From assembly GCA_002493395.1 (NCBI GenBank), contig DKYS01000127.1, forward strand, positions 1 to 36,267: a stretch of DNA of 36,267 nt, written 5' to 3'. The translations under genes were made by a program, and so were the position numbers. Below, one piece after another: positions 33,073 through 36,267 of the stretch (position 1 is the stretch's first letter; every line of letters starts with the position of its first letter). The DNA comes from Turicibacter sp. UBA7094 (lineage in GTDB: Bacteria; Bacillota_I; Bacilli_A; MOL361; Turicibacteraceae). The notes beneath the pieces were generated by a model. That model worked only from the letters and a program-made list of their open reading frames with translations, searched no databases and was not told the origin of the DNA.

Positions 33073-33528
33073 CTATAGTTCAGATGCTTTTAATAATGTA
33101 ATTTGATGAAGCGGAACGTCAAGTAACAAACTGATGGCATGCATCACATCATAAGGTGCCTTGATCGTCCCTTGGTAAACGATGACGACTCCATTTGAAA
33201 CTGTCTCTTGACTACTACTCGAAAAGAGAGCTGAAGAAGTGTCTGCGACCGATTTATACGAGATATTAATACTATCGACTGTTACTCCTTCTATTGATTC
33301 AAATAAAGCTGTAATCTGTTCTTTGTGTTTTCCTTCGACTGATGATGTTGCCGAAGATTCTTGATTGTTAGATAAAGATCCTAAAGACCCGATATCGTCT
33401 TTTAGCAAAGACATCACCACAAAAGCGGCTCCAAGAAACATAATGATTCCCAACGGCCCAACATCAGCCATGATTTTTTTAAAACCTAAGCTCATGCGTC
33501 CCGATTTGGTTGGCGGCTGTCCTTCCAC
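33073..33528 (-). CDS. spoIIIAG: Stage III sporulation protein AG
   Basis: SpoIIIAG forms the large ring of the feeding-tube channel between mother cell and forespore. The 151-residue protein has a short basic N terminus, one membrane helix (about residues 25-43), a Ser-rich stretch and a ring-building-motif domain ending in DVPLHQITLLK. It is much shorter than B. subtilis AG (about 229 residues), mainly by loss of the inserted beta region. The start is GTG 33528 behind GGGGGT. An alternative frame with a far better ribosome site starts 56 bases upstream at the end of spoIIIAF (see the short ORF entry), so the N terminus is uncertain. Confidence 0.82.
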   Translation of the reverse strand: MEGQPPTKSGRMSLGFKKIMADVGPLGIIMFLGAAFVVMSLLKDDIGSLGSLSNNQESSATSSVEGKHKEQITALFESIEGVTVDSINISYKSVADTSSALFSSSSQETVSNGVVIVYQGTIKAPYDVMHAISLLLDVPLHQITLLKASEL

Positions 33529-33533
33529 ATCTT

Positions 33534-33584
33534 CTACCCCCTATCTTCGGAACTTCCTCCCACATAAAGTCGCTTCTTTTCCAT
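33534..33584 (-). CDS. Short ORF (16 codons) coupled to the spoIIIAF stop, possible displaced spoIIIAG start
   Basis: ATG 33584 overlaps the spoIIIAF TGA by one base and has AAAGGAGGGG ideally placed, but the frame (MEKKRLYVGGSSEDRG) stops at TAG 33536-33534. A -1 shift at the G5 run (33537-33541) would carry it into the spoIIIAG frame. This could be a remnant N terminus, a coupling ORF or a sequence error in the G run. Confidence 0.35.
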   Translation of the reverse strand: MEKKRLYVGGSSEDRG

Positions 33585-34048
33585 CAATCCCCTCCTTTAA
33601 AGATGACATCTTCCTGATTGAGATTCAGTTGTTTGAGCATACACGTTTTCGCTGATGTGTCTGTCTTTGCCATTTCTATCGTGAGTTCCTCATCGAACTC
33701 AAATCCTAGAAGTTGAACCTCACACGCCTCACCCGCTGACTTCACACGTGCCTCCATCTCAGCCAGTGTTATCTTAGACAGGTCCGTTTCAACCAATCCT
33801 TGATAATACTGAATGGACTCATCGAACTTCCCCTCATCTAGAAATGAAACAGAATCAATGAGTGACGTCACTTCATTATTCATTATACTAATCACCGGCT
33901 TTAAAATGATAACAATGATAAAAAAGTGAAGGTAAAACGTAATTATTTTTTTATACGAAGCCGGAATCACCAATAAATTGACAATAGCTATCAAGAAAAA
34001 CATGGCGATAATCTGTTTTGCATACTCATATAGCATATCTTTTCCCAT
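33584..34048 (-). CDS. spoIIIAF: Stage III sporulation protein AF
   Basis: SpoIIIAF is a small membrane protein of the SpoIIIA-SpoIIQ channel. The 154-residue product has two N-terminal membrane helices (FFLIAIVNLLVIPA and FFIIVIILKPVISI) and a soluble C-terminal ring-like domain. Its TGA overlaps the ATG of a short ORF ahead of spoIIIAG. The start is uncertain: ATG 34048 directly abuts GAGGAG, while the next ATG, four codons in, is 12 bases from it. Gene order between spoIIIAE and spoIIIAG is conserved. Identification rests on topology, length and position. Confidence 0.82.
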   Translation of the reverse strand: MGKDMLYEYAKQIIAMFFLIAIVNLLVIPASYKKIITFYLHFFIIVIILKPVISIMNNEVTSLIDSVSFLDEGKFDESIQYYQGLVETDLSKITLAEMEARVKSAGEACEVQLLGFEFDEELTIEMAKTDTSAKTCMLKQLNLNQEDVIFKGGD

Positions 34049-34072
34049 CTCCTCAAAACTTGTCGCATCGAA

Positions 34073-35131
34073 TTAGTTCGTTAATAACATCATATTAGAG
34101 CTATATAAAATAATGAAGAAGGTGAAAATAAACATCACACCGATAATCATCATAATAACCAATAAGTTCATCAACCCCGTATTAAAAACATCTAAAATCT
34201 TAATATAATCCTTACTTACGATGGGTTGAATCACTCCGGTTAATAAGCGGAATAAAATCAGACTCACCCCCACCTTTACAATGGGGAATGCCACCACAAC
34301 AACAAGTGTGATTACCCCTAAAAGCCCCACACTGTTTCTTAAGATGGAAAGTGTTGAAACCACCGAGACAATCGTATCGGTAAATTTTGATCCAATCACC
34401 GGAATATGGTTCATTAAGTTTTGTGTCGTCCTAAAAAAGAGCCCATCAGCAAAGCTTAACGTCATATTCTGAATCGACATCAAGGTGAGAAAGAACGCAA
34501 AATAGCCTCCCAATGTCCAAAGCGCTACCTTGTTAATAAAGCCAATCAGTCGACCATACAGATCCTCGACGTTAATCTGATTAATAAATCCAAAAATAGT
34601 CCCAACCACAGTTAAAGGTAAACTGATTGCATTAATAAAGAAATACGAGGCATTGATAAGAAAAACAACTGCCGGCTTAAATAGCGTTTGATTCCAAAGC
34701 GCACCTGTAATTGTAATTAACGAGAGCAACATCGGAAAAATAGCCACTACAATGTTCATATACCGTGTTAAAATATCTAGCACGTAATCATGATAAAAAA
34801 TAAATAACTGAAAGAGTTGAACCATCAATACGAGTTTTAAAACCGTATTCGTCACCTTTTCATACTTCGTTGAAAAGATGGATTGAATATTTTGAAATAA
34901 AGCAATAATCAAAAGAAAAATAAGGACACTTTTAAATTGGGTAAATCCTGTTGTTAACTCGTGTAACGCATAATCTCCTAGTGATTGAAAAAAACCGACA
35001 ATATTAAAATTTTCTACCTTTAATAAATTCGTCTTATCTAAATAATCAGCATCCATCAACCAATCATATTGATTATAAAGTTCAGCCCAAATATTTTCAA
35101 ATGCCGATAAATCAAACCCTGCTGCATCCAT
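34073..35131 (-). CDS. spoIIIAE: Stage III sporulation protein AE
   Basis: SpoIIIAE is the large polytopic membrane component of the mother-cell channel. The 352-residue protein has about seven to eight membrane helices from residue 65 onward, with the typical phrases LFKPAVVFLINASYF, SIQNMTLSFADGLFFRTTQ, KFTDTIVSVVSTLSILRNSVG and a long final hydrophobic helix. B. subtilis SpoIIIAE is about 400 residues and begins with a signal peptide; this one begins directly with MDAAGFDLSAFENIW and only 28 bases precede it, so the signal sequence is absent. ATG 35131 has AGGAGGGGG 4 bases upstream. Confidence 0.88.
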   Translation of the reverse strand: MDAAGFDLSAFENIWAELYNQYDWLMDADYLDKTNLLKVENFNIVGFFQSLGDYALHELTTGFTQFKSVLIFLLIIALFQNIQSIFSTKYEKVTNTVLKLVLMVQLFQLFIFYHDYVLDILTRYMNIVVAIFPMLLSLITITGALWNQTLFKPAVVFLINASYFFINAISLPLTVVGTIFGFINQINVEDLYGRLIGFINKVALWTLGGYFAFFLTLMSIQNMTLSFADGLFFRTTQNLMNHIPVIGSKFTDTIVSVVSTLSILRNSVGLLGVITLVVVVAFPIVKVGVSLILFRLLTGVIQPIVSKDYIKILDVFNTGLMNLLVIMMIIGVMFIFTFFIILYSSNMMLLTN

Positions 35132-35159
35132 TACTCCCCCTCCTAGTCCATATCATTTA

Positions 35160-35543
35160 CTAGACGACTGATAAAATAAGTTCAAATAGTTTAATAATCA
35201 TAGGCAAACTGTATCCGATTAAATATAACTTCACAATATACTCAAACATCTTCCCGACGTTTCCAAGACTTGTTTCGGATAATAAGAAGCTGACAAATTC
35301 AGCATAGTAAACAATTCCAATTAAGCGGATAATGATGCTTACATACTCTTGCCCCACATTAAAATCCAAAAAGACATTTGTGATTTGGCCAATAATCCCT
35401 GATAGAAGTTGCAAGGCCATCATAAAAAAATACGTCAATAATACTAAACTAAAACACTTGGCGTATTTAGAGCTGACTTCATTTAATAACAGATACAGAA
35501 TGGCGCATCCAATAACGAGTGTGAGTACTTTAACAATATCAAT
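35160..35543 (-). CDS. spoIIIAD: Stage III sporulation protein AD, starting at ATT
   Basis: The 127-residue membrane protein of the SpoIIIA complex is read from ATT 35543-35541, with AAAGGAGGGGG ending 5 bases upstream and GGAGG 8 bases upstream. Decoding IDIVKVLTLVIGC from that codon gives the N-terminal helix that the family has (its B. subtilis homologue begins, from memory, with an IDIV stretch) and a total near the usual 130 residues. The first ATG, GTG or TTG in frame is TTG 35438 at codon 36, which would delete a membrane helix. Later phrases (VGQEYVSIIIRLIGIVYYAEFVSFL) match the family. The next gene, spoIIIAE, starts 28 bases downstream. Confidence 0.8.
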   Translation of the reverse strand: MDIVKVLTLVIGCAILYLLLNEVSSKYAKCFSLVLLTYFFMMALQLLSGIIGQITNVFLDFNVGQEYVSIIIRLIGIVYYAEFVSFLLSETSLGNVGKMFEYIVKLYLIGYSLPMIIKLFELILSVV

Positions 35544-35557
35544 GACGGCCCCCTCCT

Positions 35558-35764
35558 TTATAACATAAAGATTGTTCTTAGACTGGTCATTAACACCTCA
35601 ATCAACTGGACAATAAAGACCAACATATACACGTATCCAGCTAGCATCACTAAATCACTAATTTCTTTCCCCACATCAAATTTTTTAAAAAATAACGCAA
35701 CAAATCCAAGCAGAAAAGCTACTCCTGCAAATCTTAGTAATCCCGTGACATCAACCATTGGCAT
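35558..35764 (-). CDS. spoIIIAC: Stage III sporulation protein AC
   Basis: The 68-residue protein has two membrane helices (VTGLLRFAGVAFLLGFVALFF and YVYMLVFIVQLIEVLM), the size and topology of SpoIIIAC, with the family pattern of a short hydrophilic loop carrying DVGKEISDL. The ATG at 35764 has AGGTG about 8 bases upstream. It is the first gene of the operon here: a sigma-E-like promoter lies about 40 bases upstream and no spoIIIAA or spoIIIAB frame is present in the 500 bases beyond it. Confidence 0.88.
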   Translation of the reverse strand: MPMVDVTGLLRFAGVAFLLGFVALFFKKFDVGKEISDLVMLAGYVYMLVFIVQLIEVLMTSLRTIFML

Positions 35765-35803
35765 GTTTCCTACACCTATCCTTTCATGAGAATTTGCTAG
35801 TTA

Positions 35804-35832
35804 ACTCTATGTTTGCTAAGCAAAAAACATGA
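35804..35832 (-). promoter_or_regulatory. Candidate sigma-E promoter of the spoIIIAC-AH operon
   Basis: Minus strand TCATGTT (35826-35832), 14-base spacer, CATAGAGT (35804-35811), close to the sigma-E consensus KMATATT-14-CATACAnT. The predicted leader is about 33 nt to the spoIIIAC ATG. Confidence 0.5.
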
Positions 35833-35980
35833 AACTTTCTACGAACAAAATACATTTTTTCATCCACTTCAAACCCCGTGTCGCACCTTTAAACCATAAA
35901 AATACAAAACCTCGTCTCATTCTTACCCAACTGTCGAAAAAATCCCCCACCCTATCAAAAAACGTATAAGCGACCTCATA

Positions 35981-35989
35981 TGGTATAAT
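35981..35989 (+). promoter_or_regulatory. Extended -10 promoter of the small ORF
   Basis: Plus strand TGGTATAAT (35981-35989) is a perfect extended -10, with only a weak -35. Transcription would begin near 35996, leaving a leader of about 12 bases that contains AGGAGGTG. Confidence 0.5.
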
Positions 35990-36007
35990 CTATTTAGGAG
36001 GTGAGAA

Positions 36008-36094
36008 ATGCTAGATAAAATAAAAGAGTGTAGCGAAATTTTTTCTAACTTCGCCACACCCATAAGCCCAATAATAGTTACTTTCATAGCATAA
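36008..36094 (+). CDS. Small hydrophobic peptide, possible type I toxin
   Basis: The 28-codon frame has an excellent ribosome site (AGGAGGTG, 5 bases spacing). It begins with MLDKIKECSE and ends with a hydrophobic SPIIVTFIA segment, resembling in outline the short membrane peptides of Fst-type toxins, which carry an APIxVG core. After the stop the same frame stays open for 15 more codons (KHLLTNQSE...) to a TAA at 36140. The first stop may therefore be a mutation of a longer peptide, or the peptide really ends early. A strong opposing promoter and an antisense terminator surround it. Toxicity is inference. Confidence 0.4.
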   Translation: MLDKIKECSEIFSNFATPISPIIVTFIA

Positions 36095-36163
36095 AAGCAT
36101 TTATTAACAAACCAAAGCGAAATAAAAAACGCTAAGGTTTAAGAGGGTGGTTGCCTCCACCCT
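36015..36163 (-). ncRNA. Predicted antisense RNA opposite the small hydrophobic ORF
   Basis: From the promoter at 36170-36199 transcription would start near 36163 and run leftward over the whole small ORF body. At 36028-36059 the minus transcript can form a 10-bp hairpin (GTGTGGCGAA/TTCGCTACAC, one G-U pair) followed by a U-rich tail, a good terminator. The same arms on the plus transcript contain an A-C mismatch, so the structure favours the antisense strand. The RNA would be about 150 nt. Confidence 0.4.
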
Positions 36164-36166
36164 CTT
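36141..36166. repeat. 10-bp GC-rich stem-loop downstream of the small ORF
   Basis: AAGAGGGTGG (36141-36150) pairs perfectly with CCACCCTCTT (36157-36166) over a six-base loop. It could end the plus transcript, although the following T run is broken, and it forms the 5' hairpin of the predicted antisense RNA. Confidence 0.6.
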
Positions 36167-36169
36167 CCT

Positions 36170-36199
36170 ATTATAACATCTAGCAGAATAATATGTTAA
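36170..36199 (-). promoter_or_regulatory. Strong sigma-A promoter of the antisense RNA
   Basis: Minus strand TTAACA (36194-36199), 18-base spacer, perfect TATAAT (36170-36175). No long ORF lies downstream in that orientation before spoIIIAC, which points to a non-coding product. Confidence 0.55.
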
Positions 36200-36267
36200 G
36201 AATTTGTTTAATTATATTAATGGCAGTTTTATTAATGTTTAAGAAAACATATTTGATTGGTATTTTA
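36193..36267 (+). CDS. Possible start of a membrane protein, cut by window edge
   Basis: ATG 36193 opens a frame that runs 25 codons to the window end and is strongly hydrophobic (MLRICLIILMAVLLMF, then KKTYLIGIL), like a first membrane helix. The ribosome site is poor (AGCAGAATA) and the frame overlaps the antisense promoter. It cannot be judged without the next bases. Confidence 0.3.
   Translation, partial: MLRICLIILMAVLLMFKKTYLIGIL

Noticed and set aside
35816..35863. Minus-strand 15-codon ORF (MKKCILFVES...) upstream of spoIIIAC, considered as a spoIIIAB remnant
   Set aside because: It overlaps the sigma-E-like promoter, has no clear ribosome site, and shows nothing recognisable of SpoIIIAB.
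1..36267. tRNA, rRNA, insertion sequences, prophage
   Set aside because: No cloverleaf-type sequence, rRNA segment, transposase or phage gene was seen on either strand.

Overview
The window is low-GC Bacillota chromosome. Lipoproteins carry lipoboxes, Shine-Dalgarno sites are strong AGGAGG types, and endospore genes are scattered throughout (spoIIIE-type translocase, spoVFA, spoIIP, gpr, and spoIIIAC to AH). The mix of Bacillus-like synteny blocks with reduced sporulation loci suggests a Turicibacter-like or neighbouring Erysipelotrichia/Bacilli lineage. That assignment is inference from gene content; no rRNA is present to confirm it.

Layout, left to right. 1-5405 (minus): a nucleoside-type ABC importer, with the permease cut by the window edge, an ATPase, and two tandem BMP-family binding lipoproteins that each have their own promoter and terminator. 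5632-15366 (minus): SpoIIIE/FtsK translocase, RNase J, then spoVFA-asd-dapG-dapA (transcribed from spoVFA towards dapA) and a YlxY-type deacetylase. 15509-24557 (minus): pnp, rpsO, ribF, truB, hemW, a PHP-family phosphatase and lepA. 24730-27388 (minus): a YqxA-position gene, spoIIP and gpr. 27718-29581 (minus): pepD and a PspC-domain gene. 29765-32307 (plus): a nicotinamidase-like hydrolase, nicotinate phosphoribosyltransferase, and rpsT. 32467-35764 (minus): the spoIIIA operon from AC to AH. 35765-36267: no long ORF, but a small-ORF/antisense-RNA locus that looks like a type I toxin-antitoxin module.

How the genes work together. The asd-dapG-dapA block makes the aspartate-pathway intermediate that feeds lysine, cell-wall diaminopimelate and spore dipicolinate. 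spoVFA sits at its head behind a sigma-K-like promoter, but spoVFB is absent from its usual place. SpoIIP (engulfment), SpoIIIE-type translocase (chromosome pumping), the SpoIIIA proteins (forespore feeding channel) and GPR (SASP degradation at germination) cover several sporulation stages. RNase J and PNPase supply RNA turnover. The two plus-strand nicotinamide genes form an NAD salvage pair.

The points most worth a second look are: (i) the spoIIIA operon starts at spoIIIAC behind a sigma-E-like promoter, with no spoIIIAA or spoIIIAB; (ii) spoIIIAD appears to start at ATT, behind a perfect Shine-Dalgarno site; (iii) a candidate antisense-regulated small hydrophobic peptide lies at 35981-36199; (iv) dapG lacks a normal tandem ACT regulatory region; (v) rnj has a leader of about 490 nt ending in an overlapping upstream ORF; (vi) a structured leader precedes the ABC ATPase gene. 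Six-frame reading was by eye, so start codons and promoters are predictions.
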